From Rhodospirillaceae bacterium UBA3470 (GTDB lineage Bacteria > Pseudomonadota > Alphaproteobacteria > Rhodospirillales > Casp-alpha2): 24,726 nt of DNA. The DNA lies in contig DFRF01000066.1 of the NCBI GenBank assembly GCA_002378125.1, positions 1 to 24,726 on the forward strand. The letters run 5' to 3'. Positions within the stretch are counted from its first letter, which is position 1. Each line of letters starts with the position of its first letter. This document shows, in pieces, positions 6,097 to 14,331 of the stretch. A model generated the notes under the pieces. The model had not been told where the DNA came from. It was given only the letters and a program-made list of their open reading frames with translations, and did not search any database. Both the position numbers and the translations under genes were made by a program.

Positions 6097-7656
6097 ATGA
6101 TGTCTGGAGCCGTGTCGGCCGGGCATCCCGCGACTGCCCGGGCGGCCGCAACCATTCTCAATGAAGGCGGAAATGCCTTTGACGCTGTGTTGGCCGGAAT
6201 GGCGGCGGCCTGCGTTTGTGAACCGGTTTTGTGCTCCTTGGGTGGCGGCGGATTTTTGATGGCAAAGCCCGAAAGTGGGGAGCCACGGATTCTAGATTTT
6301 TTTGTGCAAACGCCATTGCGCCATCCCGACGCCAGAACGCGCGACTTCTTCCCCGCGCTTTGCGATTTTGGAGCCATCCAGCAGGAATTTCATATTGGCA
6401 TGGCGTCCATGGCGACGCCGGGTCTCGCGCGCGGTATGTTTGAGGTCAACAAATTGCTTGGTCGCATGCCTCTCGGTCAAATCCTGGAACCAGCGATAAT
6501 ATTGGCGAAAGAGGGGGTGCCGCTTCATAGGCTGCAGGCCTACATATTTCAGGTTGTCGGGCCTATTTATATGGAGACCGAAGCCAGCCGGGCAATTTTT
6601 GAATCTAAGGTCAATCCCGGAAATTTGGTTGGCGAGGGGGATCTCGTTGCGAACCCTCAGTTCGCCGACTTTTTGGATGCTTTGGTTCACGAAGGAGACG
6701 ATCTTTTCTACCGTGGTGAGATCGCGGCACGCGTGGCCGAGGACTGTCGCGCACAAGGTGGTACGCTAACCCGTAATGATTTTGAGGCGTTCAAACTTGA
6801 ACACCGCAGGCCCTTGTCTCTTGCGTATGCCGATGCTCAAATCTACACCAATCCCCCGCCATCGACCGGCGGTCTGCTCATTGCGTTTGCCCTCTCCATA
6901 CTTCGCGACTTAGGCGCGCAAGATGTGGCCTTCGGTTCGTCCACTCATCTTACGGCGTTGGTTCAGGCCATGGCGTTGACTAACGAAGCCAAGATAGAGA
7001 GCCGGCTGCATGAAGCGCCTGCCGAAGAAGCGGCAGCGGTATTACTCAGTGAAGAAATGATTGACGCCTATCGCCGGCGCATCGCACCGTATCCGCGTTC
7101 GTATCGCGGCACGACCCATATCAGCGTCGTCGACAGCAACGGTAATGCGGCCAGTCTGACCCTGTCCAATGGCGAGGGCTGTGGTTACATCGTCCCCAAT
7201 ACAGGCATGATGATGAACAATATGCTAGGCGAAGAAGACATCAATCCACATGGGTTCCACAATTGGCCGCCGAACACCCGAATGTCTTCAATGATGGCAC
7301 CAAGCCTCATTGTCGAGCCCACAGGTCGGGTCACGGCGCTTGGGTCGGGCGGCTCCAACCGAATTCGCACAGCTATATTGCAGGTGTTGATCAACATTTT
7401 GAACTTCAATATGCCGGTTGAGGATGCGGTATCGAGCCCACGTATTCACTATGAGCCCGACTTGTTGAATGTTGAGCCAGGGTTTCTCGAACCCACCGTT
7501 AACTGTCTGTCCAAACACTTTGGCGACATCAAACAATGGGACGAACTAAACTTGTTCTTTGGCGGTGTTCACGCCGTTCGTTCGGATGTCCGGCGCGGGG
7601 GGGTTGATGGCGTTGGCGACCCGCGTCGCGGCGGCGTGTCGATCGTCACAGCGTAG
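6097..7656 (+). CDS. Gamma-glutamyltranspeptidase/hydrolase family protein
   Basis: Ntn-hydrolase that transfers or hydrolyses gamma-glutamyl groups, classically of glutathione, after self-cleaving into two subunits. The product is 519 residues from ATG 6097. N-terminal family marks are GHPATARAAATILNEGGNAF and ACVCEPVLCSLGGGGFLMA. The autocleavage site and catalytic nucleophile is the first Thr of GTTHISVVD, Thr339 (codon at 7111), which would leave a small subunit of about 181 residues. That subunit contains NMLGEED, the oxyanion/substrate loop M-SSM-APS, and GSGGSNRIRTAILQ. Unlike E. coli Ggt it has no signal peptide, so a cytoplasmic enzyme is likely and glutathione need not be the substrate. 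The frame stays open upstream to TTG 6034; ATG 6097 is preferred because homology begins just after it and AAGGA lies 11 nt upstream. The 3' end overlaps the convergent glycosyltransferase by 11 bp. Confidence 0.93.
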   Translation: MMSGAVSAGHPATARAAATILNEGGNAFDAVLAGMAAACVCEPVLCSLGGGGFLMAKPESGEPRILDFFVQTPLRHPDARTRDFFPALCDFGAIQQEFHIGMASMATPGLARGMFEVNKLLGRMPLGQILEPAIILAKEGVPLHRLQAYIFQVVGPIYMETEASRAIFESKVNPGNLVGEGDLVANPQFADFLDALVHEGDDLFYRGEIAARVAEDCRAQGGTLTRNDFEAFKLEHRRPLSLAYADAQIYTNPPPSTGGLLIAFALSILRDLGAQDVAFGSSTHLTALVQAMALTNEAKIESRLHEAPAEEAAAVLLSEEMIDAYRRRIAPYPRSYRGTTHISVVDSNGNAASLTLSNGEGCGYIVPNTGMMMNNMLGEEDINPHGFHNWPPNTRMSSMMAPSLIVEPTGRVTALGSGGSNRIRTAILQVLINILNFNMPVEDAVSSPRIHYEPDLLNVEPGFLEPTVNCLSKHFGDIKQWDELNLFFGGVHAVRSDVRRGGVDGVGDPRRGGVSIVTA

Positions 7657-8668
7657 ACTTGGCTGATGTGACTTGAATTGGTTCGGTAGGAACGTTTCGC
7701 GTATCATAGCTTAAGAACGCGATCATCAGTTGTGAGCCGACGATAATCGGCAGGGCGGCAAGCAGGACGGTACCTGCCGACGCATTGACGCCTGTAGTTT
7801 CGCTCTCGATCCAATTGATCAATCCAAAGACGATGCCGAAAAGTAACAACAGCTTACCCAGGATCAACTGGAGCGTCGCGACGTTGGTTTCGCGCAAGAA
7901 GTAGGTGATGAAGATTCGCCGGTATGTGTTGACATAATGTTTCAACATGAATTCTGGCACGATCGTTGGAATTCGAATGCCGCTGGTCTCATTTCCGTAA
8001 TGGGCCTGCATTGGTATATCGCGCACTACGGCCCGAAGAAGCCCTAGGTGAAACAGCATGTCCGATTCGAAAAAATAACCCTTGGAAATCTCGGAAAGCG
8101 GAAGCGCGCGTGCAGGGTCTGCGTGGATGGCCGTGAAACCGTTCGTGGGGTCGAAGATATTCCAATACCCGCTGGAGAGCTTTGACGCAAAGGACAGCAC
8201 GAAGTTGCCGAACAGCCGGCTTTTTGGCATTCCTGAAACGCTGCCCAAGGCGTGGAAGCGATTTCCTTTCACGTAGTCCGCGTCCCCCTTGATGAGCGGC
8301 GTCACCAGGGCCGGAATGAAGGACGGCGCCATCTGACCATCGCCATCCAGCTTAACGATGTATCGCGCACCGTCATCCAAGGCCTTGCGATAGCCCGCTA
8401 TGGTCGCGCCACCAACCCCGAGATTGCGTTCGTTCGTCAAAACTTCGACACGTTCGTCCGTACAATTCTCGCGGACAAACTCGCCGGTCTTTTCTGGGCA
8501 GGCATCGTCGACCACGTAAATATGTTGTATTTCCGGTCCGATTTCGGCTAGGACATCAAGAATATGGGACCGCTCCCGATAACAAGGGACGACGATCGCA
8601 ATTCCGCTGCCCGCCATACCGTCGTCGCGGAAAGAGGCCTGTAACGGTTTCGAAGATGCAGATGTCAT
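7646..8668 (-). CDS. Family 2 glycosyltransferase, polyprenyl-phosphate sugar synthase type, membrane anchored
   Basis: 340-residue GT-A enzyme related to dolichyl/polyprenyl-phosphate mannose synthases, which move a sugar from a nucleotide donor to a lipid carrier. The fold starts with IAIVVPCYRE (residues 23-32). VVDDACPEKTG follows at about 52-62. The metal-binding DxD motif is D108-G-D110 (KLDGDGQM), and DPTNGFTAI and YFFESDMLFHLGL follow in the acceptor half. Two hydrophobic segments near 263-285 and 295-318 anchor the C-terminus in the inner membrane. A function in envelope glycan synthesis is likely; the sugar and acceptor are not readable. The gene stands alone and is divergent from the Crp/Fnr gene. 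Its stop codon lies inside the end of the convergent GGT gene. Confidence 0.88.
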   Translation of the reverse strand: MTSASSKPLQASFRDDGMAGSGIAIVVPCYRERSHILDVLAEIGPEIQHIYVVDDACPEKTGEFVRENCTDERVEVLTNERNLGVGGATIAGYRKALDDGARYIVKLDGDGQMAPSFIPALVTPLIKGDADYVKGNRFHALGSVSGMPKSRLFGNFVLSFASKLSSGYWNIFDPTNGFTAIHADPARALPLSEISKGYFFESDMLFHLGLLRAVVRDIPMQAHYGNETSGIRIPTIVPEFMLKHYVNTYRRIFITYFLRETNVATLQLILGKLLLLFGIVFGLINWIESETTGVNASAGTVLLAALPIIVGSQLMIAFLSYDTRNVPTEPIQVTSAKSTL

Positions 8669-8809
8669 GATCTAGCCTTTCGAGACGGGGATGTATAACA
8701 AATTTAGTTCAGCATCTGGGTTATTCACAAGAATTGACGCTGATGTATATAAGCCATTGCAGATACGCTCGCATTCGAAAACGATTGGCGCTAACATAAA
8801 TTAAGCTTA

Positions 8810-8826
8810 GGGGGTAGGCTCCCCCC
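8810..8826 (+). repeat. GC-rich hairpin just upstream of the Crp/Fnr gene
   Basis: GGGGG (8810-8814), a six-base loop TAGGCT, and CCCCCC (8821-8826) can form a 5-bp G-C stem ending 23 nt before the start codon. If transcribed it lies in the 5' leader. No T-tract follows, so it is not an intrinsic terminator. Confidence 0.35.
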
Positions 8827-8849
8827 ATTATCGGCGGGGATATCTGGCC

Positions 8850-9548
8850 ATGCCGGATCGAGATACAGAAAACTTGGAGGGTATCGCATTACTGTGCGAT
8901 CTCCCGCAACGCGCGTTGATAGACGCTGCCAAAAACTGCCGATGGCGCAGTTATGGCGCGAACGAGCAAATCATCGACCGCCAAAGTGAAGCCACGGACG
9001 TGTTTTTTGTCCGCGAAGGCTGCGCGCGCGTGGTCAATTATTCGATTTCTGGACGCGAAATCACACTTGATGACATTGGTTGCGGTGGTCATTTCGGCGA
9101 GCTAGCTGCCATTGACGGCCAGCCGAGATCCGCGAGTGTAATGGCGCTGACCCATTGCTCTGTAGCGATCATGACACAGGAACGGTTTCTTGATCTTGTT
9201 GACCAGAACCCAAGCGTTGCCCTGAAAGTCATGCGCGGGCTTGCGTCAATAATTCGAAATTCGACTGAGCGGATCATGGATTTGAGTACCTTGGCAGCGA
9301 ACAACCGCGTGCAGGCCGATTTGCTGCGCCAGGCCTTGAATAATCTCAATGGTGACAATTCGGCCTCAATCTCGCCAATTCCGGTGCACGCCGATATTGC
9401 TAGTCGGGTCAGTACAACGCGCGAAACGGTTGCGCGCGTGATGAATGATTTGGCGCGACAAGGCATTGTCGAACGGCAAAAAAATATATTTGTCGTCCAG
9501 GACGTTAATCGGCTCCAGGAGATGATCGACGAAGTCCGGGGCGAATAG
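8850..9548 (+). CDS. Crp/Fnr-family transcriptional regulator
   Basis: 232-residue regulator with an N-terminal cyclic-nucleotide-binding-type beta-barrel and a C-terminal winged helix. The barrel shows RQSEATDVFFVREGCARVV (about 44-62) and the phosphate-binding-cassette-like segment HFGELAAIDGQPRSASV (about 81-97). Gly-Glu-Leu and Arg-Ser-Ala are retained, so cAMP or a related ligand is possible. The dimerisation helix lies at about 122-160. The DNA-binding part is HADIASRVSTTRETVARVMN, followed by the wing GIVERQKNIFVV. No Fnr-type N-terminal cysteine cluster is present, so iron-sulfur oxygen sensing is unlikely. GGGGA lies about 10 nt before ATG 8850. It is divergent from the GT2 gene and on the same strand as divK, 194 bp apart. 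Confidence 0.93.
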   Translation: MPDRDTENLEGIALLCDLPQRALIDAAKNCRWRSYGANEQIIDRQSEATDVFFVREGCARVVNYSISGREITLDDIGCGGHFGELAAIDGQPRSASVMALTHCSVAIMTQERFLDLVDQNPSVALKVMRGLASIIRNSTERIMDLSTLAANNRVQADLLRQALNNLNGDNSASISPIPVHADIASRVSTTRETVARVMNDLARQGIVERQKNIFVVQDVNRLQEMIDEVRGE

Positions 9549-9742
9549 GGGCTATTCCTCGTATCGACAGCTATTTCCGGCCTTAAATCGAATACATCGC
9601 GTTCAATTGACTTGGCTCATCTAGTGTAACAACCTGCCAAGATTTCGTCGCAGCTTACATCGGCGGGCGAAAGGGGAAGGTTTGGCCGAAGTGATGGACA
9701 ATCATCTGTCGACGAGCCTCAGACAGCAGGGGGGCGCAAAAC

Positions 9743-10108
9743 ATGGTAAAAAAAATTTTGATTGTTGAGGACAATGATCTCCATATGAAGCTGTTCAACG
9801 ACCTGCTCCAAGCCCACGGTTATGAAACCTTACAGACCATGGACGGTCGTCACGTGTTGAAGTTGGCGCGGGAGAATAGGCCGGACTTGATTTTGTTGGA
9901 TATCCAGCTTCCCGACATTTCCGGGCTAGAGGTGACAAAAATGCTGAAGGCGGACGACGACCTTAAAGAGATTCCTGTCGTCGCGGTTACTGCCTTCGCC
10001 ATGAAAGGTGATGAGGAAAAGATTCGCAAAGGCGGTTGTGACGGTTACATAGCGAAACCAATTTCCGTACCCACATTTCTAGCCACGATCGCAAAATTCT
10101 TCAACTGA
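9743..10108 (+). CDS. divK: Single-domain response regulator DivK
   Basis: Alphaproteobacterial cell-cycle regulator. In Caulobacter, DivK~P acts through DivL to inhibit the CckA-CtrA pathway. The 121-residue protein is a bare receiver domain with the full active site: acidic pair E9-D10 (ILIVEDND), phospho-acceptor D53 (LILLDIQLP), switch T83 (VVAVTAFAMKGDEE) and K105 (YIAKPISVP). The DivK-specific text MKLFNDLLQAHGYET, ISGLEVTKML and GCDGYIAKPISVPTF distinguishes it from CheY- and CpdR-type receivers. GGGGGG lies 7 nt before the ATG. In many alphaproteobacteria divK is followed by pleD; here the next gene is rpmG, convergent, 79 nt away. Confidence 0.93.
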   Translation: MVKKILIVEDNDLHMKLFNDLLQAHGYETLQTMDGRHVLKLARENRPDLILLDIQLPDISGLEVTKMLKADDDLKEIPVVAVTAFAMKGDEEKIRKGGCDGYIAKPISVPTFLATIAKFFN

Positions 10109-10157
10109 GTATGCGTCATAATGGCAGCGAACCAATAAACCTCGACAACAGACCTTT

Positions 10158-10175
10158 TTTGTACGCACGTACAAA
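10158..10175. repeat. Inverted repeat between convergent divK and rpmG
   Basis: TTTGTACG (10158-10165), CA, then CGTACAAA (10168-10175) is a perfect 8-bp inverted repeat between the two stop codons. In RNA it could form a 7-bp stem with a 4-nt loop. No U-tract follows the stem on either strand, so terminator activity is uncertain despite the fitting position. Confidence 0.4.
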
Positions 10176-10187
10176 TCGCGCGAAGCT

Positions 10188-10355
10188 TTATTTAATCTTT
10201 GCTTCTTTGAACATCACGTGTTTACGCGCGACGGGGTCGTATTTTCGGAATTCCATTTTCTCAGTCAGATTCCGTGGATTTTTCTTGGTCACGTAGTAGT
10301 AACCGGTACCCGCTGTGCTCTCGAGCTTGATTAGAATTGTCGCTGGCTTCGCCAT
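10188..10355 (-). CDS. rpmG: 50S ribosomal protein L33
   Basis: 55-residue component of the large ribosomal subunit near the exit site. It begins MAKPATILIKLEST, contains GYYYVTKKNPRN, and ends EFRKYDPVARKHVMFKEAKIK, the usual L33 pattern with length typical of Gram-negative bacteria. It is the cysteine-free form: the paired zinc-ligand cysteines of some L33 paralogues are absent, so the protein does not need zinc. GGAG lies 7 nt before the ATG and a clear promoter lies about 45 nt upstream. It sits between divK and the S41 protease, a placement often seen in alphaproteobacteria. Confidence 0.96.
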   Translation of the reverse strand: MAKPATILIKLESTAGTGYYYVTKKNPRNLTEKMEFRKYDPVARKHVMFKEAKIK

Positions 10356-10397
10356 AGTGTCGCTCCAACGGAGAGTAGAATATGCATTCAGCGGCGC

Positions 10398-10425
10398 AAG
10401 ATACAGCGTGAGACAAGGCTGTCAA
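10398..10425 (-). promoter_or_regulatory. Promoter of rpmG
   Basis: On the minus strand a perfect -35 TTGACA (10425-10420) is followed, after 16 nt, by the -10 TATCTT (10403-10398), 42 nt before the rpmG ATG. It lies in the gap after the protease gene, so rpmG has its own transcription start. Confidence 0.6.
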
Positions 10426-10436
10426 GCGATGGTGGT

Positions 10437-12005
10437 CTATTTCCAGGCCTGACTTTCCCGACCGGTCAGTTCGATAGCTTGGGCATAGAGACGGGGTTTA
10501 GAGAGAATCAATTCCGCGATGCGTCGCTCTACTGTAGATTTGCGGCGCTCCGACGCGCAAGCTTGGCGCAATGCCTTACGCGATTCCTTTTCATCGATAA
10601 GAGATCGACGCCAAGAGGCATAGGCCGCCTGGATTTCAGGTTTGTTTAGTTCGAACCGTTCCAGGGCGGCTCGAGGGCCGCCCGAGAGGCCGCTGGTGCA
10701 AACGGTGGGCCGAACGCCCAATCCATGCAGGGCATAACCCGAAGGTGTGATGAAACGGGACCAGGTTAGGGCCACCTCCCCGTCGTTGGGGAGGCGGACG
10801 ACCGTTTGAACCGTGCCCTTGCCAAACGAAGATGTCCCGACCACAACCGCACGACGGCGATCTTGCAGCGCCGCTGCAACAATTTCTGATGCGGATGCCG
10901 ATTTCCCGTCCACAAGCACAACGATGGGAAGGCCTTCGGCTAGGTCTCGTCCTCCGGCCTCGTAGTGATGCAAGCTATCCGGATGCCGGCCGCGGGTGGA
11001 AACAATTTGTCCATGGGTCAACAGGAGATCTGCCACCTTGACAGATTGTTTCAAAAGGCCTCCGGGATTGCCGCGAAGATCGACGATCAAGCCTTTGAGG
11101 TCATTATCGGCCATTTGGCTTATCTTCCGTAGGGCTTTGGCGACGCCTTCCGCCGTCGCCTGGTTGAAACTGCTGATCTTTATGTATCCAATATTTTTAT
11201 CCACTTGGATGGTTACTGTGTTCGGAACTATAAGTTGGCGGGCAATGGTGAAGTCGAAATGTTGGTCTTTCGAAGCCCTGTAGATACGGACACTAACATC
11301 TGAGTGGGCTGGACCGCGAAGATGATTGAGCAAGTCGCGTAATTTCGTGCGGTGGACGTCCGTGTCGTCGATGCGGGTAATTTTGTCACCAACCTTAATG
11401 CCCGCCCGTGCGGCAGGTGAGTTACTTCGAACCTTGATGACTTCGGGGTTGCCGCTGACTACCTTGAGTTGAATGCCGATTCCGCCAGACCCCTCGCGCC
11501 GTGCCCGATTGCGTTTGGCTTCAGCGGCGCCCGCATAACGTGAAAACACGTCGAGGTCGGCGAGTACGCCATCGAAAACTGCCTCGTATATCTTCTCGTC
11601 CCCCGCGCTGTTGAGAAGTGATGATCGCCGGCGGGCTTTTTGTTCAAAAGTTGCTGTGATCGTTCCCCAGCCTTGCGCATCCATCGCGGCAGGCGCTTCG
11701 GCCGATGCGATTTCCTGGCCATCGAGCAAGAGCCTTACATTGTCGTCGTGGCGTTCTGCTTGAAGGGAGGGATCAATCGATGTAAGGCCCTCGAGACCGC
11801 CAACGGCGATATCATCGACCTGAAGTGGACGGATGTATTTTTCAGAAATGTTTCGAAACCCTGCGGTGTAGACCTCAACATGACGGGTGAGGTTTGCCGT
11901 CGAAACGGGTTCGGGCTTCGATGCATTTGGCCCCGTGCAGCCAGCCAGGGTGACTGCCAGGGCCAACGCCAGAGCAGAAAACTTTATTGGCGAGCCTAAT
12001 TTCAT
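10437..12005 (-). CDS. S41-family (CtpA-type) PDZ protease, predicted lipoprotein
   Basis: Carboxy-terminal-processing-type serine protease with a Ser-Lys dyad, probably acting in the periplasm. The 522-residue product starts with a lipoprotein signal peptide ending LAVTLAGC, lipidation expected at Cys23. A PDZ domain lies at about 175-255 (GIGIQLKV, SPAARAGIKVGDKITRIDD). The S41 catalytic domain has LIVDLRGNPGGLL (about 307-318), the nucleophile Ser371 in KSASASEIVAAALQD, and the general base Lys396 in SSFGKGTVQT. A charged C-terminal extension of about 100 residues follows. Only a weak GAG precedes the ATG. It lies 68 nt after rnr on the same strand, and this rnr-protease-rpmG order recurs in Rhodospirillales. 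Substrates are unknown. Confidence 0.93.
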   Translation of the reverse strand: MKLGSPIKFSALALALAVTLAGCTGPNASKPEPVSTANLTRHVEVYTAGFRNISEKYIRPLQVDDIAVGGLEGLTSIDPSLQAERHDDNVRLLLDGQEIASAEAPAAMDAQGWGTITATFEQKARRRSSLLNSAGDEKIYEAVFDGVLADLDVFSRYAGAAEAKRNRARREGSGGIGIQLKVVSGNPEVIKVRSNSPAARAGIKVGDKITRIDDTDVHRTKLRDLLNHLRGPAHSDVSVRIYRASKDQHFDFTIARQLIVPNTVTIQVDKNIGYIKISSFNQATAEGVAKALRKISQMADNDLKGLIVDLRGNPGGLLKQSVKVADLLLTHGQIVSTRGRHPDSLHHYEAGGRDLAEGLPIVVLVDGKSASASEIVAAALQDRRRAVVVGTSSFGKGTVQTVVRLPNDGEVALTWSRFITPSGYALHGLGVRPTVCTSGLSGGPRAALERFELNKPEIQAAYASWRRSLIDEKESRKALRQACASERRKSTVERRIAELILSKPRLYAQAIELTGRESQAWK

Positions 12006-12073
12006 AGCTCAATTGTCTATCAAATCATCAGAAAGGTCACCCGATTACTCGCAGGAAAGGCGAGGGCAGGCAT

Positions 12074-14314
12074 TCAAGAACGTCTGCGGCCGCGCCGTCG
12101 TTTTGGACCGCGGCGGCGATCTGAGACGCGATTTTTTCGGCGTTCTGGTCGATTGGACAACGCCGTTTGCTCGCCGTCCACCAAGGTCATTATAAGTCCG
12201 CCTGTCAACGGCATGGCTTCTTCCAGCCGAACCTCCAATTCTTGCGCCAGCCCAAACACTAGGCCATGAGATGTTCCCGTGAGGGTGTGAAGGATCGGGT
12301 CGTGATCATAATAGTCGTTCGGCAGCGTCCGAATCGGAACCAATCCGTCGGCGCCAGTCTCCTGCAGCGTGACGAACAGTCCGGCGCGACTGACGCCGTT
12401 GACGCGGGCTGCAAATTCCGCCCCGATTTGATCGGCCAGATAGAGCGCTGTGAACCGGTCGGCGGCGTCGCGCTCTGCCTTCGCTGCTCGACGTTCCGTT
12501 GCTGAGATGTGTCCCGCTAGATCTTCGAAGTCTTCTCCGTGGTTGTCGAGGCCCCCTGCGCCTAGCTTCAATCCGCTTACAAGTGCCCGGTGTACCAATA
12601 AGTCGGCGTAGCGGCGGATTGGCGAAGTAAAGTGGGCGTAATGGCGAAGGGCGAGACCGAAGTGACCGATATTGTGTGGACTGTATTCGGCTTGGGCCTG
12701 ACTGCGTAGGATCATCTGGTTAACCATGTGTGCCTCGGGCTCTCCCTCAACCGAACTCAGGATTTGATTGAATTGCCTCGGCTGTGGGACTTGGCCTTTG
12801 GCGCTTTGTAGATCAAGCGAGCGCAAAAACTGGTTCAAGGCGTCGGCTTTTTCCTTCGAAGGCCGATCATGGATGCGATACATACAAGGCTGGCGTTGTT
12901 TTTCCAGTGTCTCCGCGGCTGCCACGTTGGCGGTGATCATGAATTCTTCGATGAGTCGGTGACTATCCAGGCGCTTGCGTTTCGTGATGGCGCGCACCGT
13001 GCCGCCATCTGACATCTCGATGCGTCGCTCAGGGACATCGAGTTCGAGTGGGCTCCGGCAATTCCTGGATTTCAACAAGGTTGCGAAGGCGCCATAAAGG
13101 GGTTCAATAACCGTTGCCATAAGGGGTGCTGTCTGACCGTCGGGGCGACCATCATGGGCAGTCTGAACTTCTGAATACGTCAAACGGGCGGTCGATTTCA
13201 TAAGACCACGGACGAAGTTGTGCCGCGTCAGCCCGCCATCCGACGCGATCCACATATGGACTGCCAGGCAGGGCCTGTTCTCGCCGGGCCGCAATGAACA
13301 AAGCCCGTTGGACAGGGCTTCGGGAAGCATGGGAACCACACGGTCCGGAAAGTAAACAGAGTTTCCGCGTTCTCGGGCATCGTGGTCCAAGGGGCTTCCC
13401 GGCCGCACATACCAAGAGACGTCTGCGATAGCGACTATGATATGCCAACCGCCGTCGACGTTGGGATCCGGCTCCGCCCATACGGCATCATCAAAATCCC
13501 GCGCGTCGGCGCCGTCGATGGTAACGAACGGAATATTCCGTAGGTCCATGCGTCCCTCAAGCGCCACTTCGTCCGCGCCATCGGCATCGACAAGGCTCTC
13601 TTTGGAGAACGTATCTGGAATGTTGTTCTCGTGAACAGCGATGGCGCTGATGTTCGACTGACCATCGGCGTGTCCCAGGCGCTCGACGATTCTGACCTGA
13701 CGAAGCCCTAGATGCTTGCCGCGAATGACCTCGGCCCTTACCAGTTCCCCTTGACGGACGCCCAAGTCGTAATCGTTGGGGACAATGAATTCGCTTTTTT
13801 GGCGTTTGTCGGTTGGTTGCAGCCGGCCTCCATCTCGACCGAGATGATAGACACCCAGGACTTTTGCCGGCGCTGACGCCAACCGCCGAATAGTCTTTGC
13901 TTTGTATTCCAGGTCGTTCAATTTGGTAAGCCGTGCGAGAACCCTGTCGCCGATACCAAGTGCCGGCTGACCTTTCCGTTCTGGGGCCATGTAGATTCTT
14001 GGTGGTGGGACATCGTCGGGCCATGGCGTTGGAGTGGCCATCAGATCGCCGTGTTGGTCCAGCCTGGAAATATTCAGGACGGAGACTTCGGGTAATGTGC
14101 CAACGTCTGCGTACTTTCGACCCCGCCTGCGTTGCAAGCTCCCGTCGATGGTAAGCTGGCGAAGCAATTTTTTCAGTTCGCGTTTTTGTTCGGCGTCAAG
14201 GTTGAAGGCCCGAGCAATCTCGCGTTTACCCACGTATCCGGGTTTCTCGTTTATGAACTCAAGCACCGCTTCGCGCGTTGGAAACGGCGCAGATGTTTTT
14301 CGATTCTCGGCCAA
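12074..14314 (-). CDS. rnr: Ribonuclease R
   Basis: Processive 3'-5' exoribonuclease that degrades structured RNA and takes part in rRNA quality control. The 746-residue product has an N-terminal helix-turn-helix part (PFPTREAVLEFI, VGKREIARAFNL) and cold-shock-type domains. The RNB catalytic domain contains IDGADARDFDDAVWAE, the acidic metal-binding cluster, and later SPIRRYADLLVHRAL. A C-terminal S1 domain follows (RVNGVSRAGLFVTLQETGADG), then a very basic tail (RRGPKRRRGRRRS) typical of RNase R. The start is TTG at 14314-14312, 17 nt after the topA stop. No ATG or strong ribosome site is present nearby, so translation is probably coupled to topA. It is the middle gene of the topA-rnr-protease operon. 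Confidence 0.95.
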   Translation of the reverse strand: MAENRKTSAPFPTREAVLEFINEKPGYVGKREIARAFNLDAEQKRELKKLLRQLTIDGSLQRRRGRKYADVGTLPEVSVLNISRLDQHGDLMATPTPWPDDVPPPRIYMAPERKGQPALGIGDRVLARLTKLNDLEYKAKTIRRLASAPAKVLGVYHLGRDGGRLQPTDKRQKSEFIVPNDYDLGVRQGELVRAEVIRGKHLGLRQVRIVERLGHADGQSNISAIAVHENNIPDTFSKESLVDADGADEVALEGRMDLRNIPFVTIDGADARDFDDAVWAEPDPNVDGGWHIIVAIADVSWYVRPGSPLDHDARERGNSVYFPDRVVPMLPEALSNGLCSLRPGENRPCLAVHMWIASDGGLTRHNFVRGLMKSTARLTYSEVQTAHDGRPDGQTAPLMATVIEPLYGAFATLLKSRNCRSPLELDVPERRIEMSDGGTVRAITKRKRLDSHRLIEEFMITANVAAAETLEKQRQPCMYRIHDRPSKEKADALNQFLRSLDLQSAKGQVPQPRQFNQILSSVEGEPEAHMVNQMILRSQAQAEYSPHNIGHFGLALRHYAHFTSPIRRYADLLVHRALVSGLKLGAGGLDNHGEDFEDLAGHISATERRAAKAERDAADRFTALYLADQIGAEFAARVNGVSRAGLFVTLQETGADGLVPIRTLPNDYYDHDPILHTLTGTSHGLVFGLAQELEVRLEEAMPLTGGLIMTLVDGEQTALSNRPERRKNRVSDRRRGPKRRRGRRRS

Positions 14315-14331
14315 AGGATTGATCTCTGACG

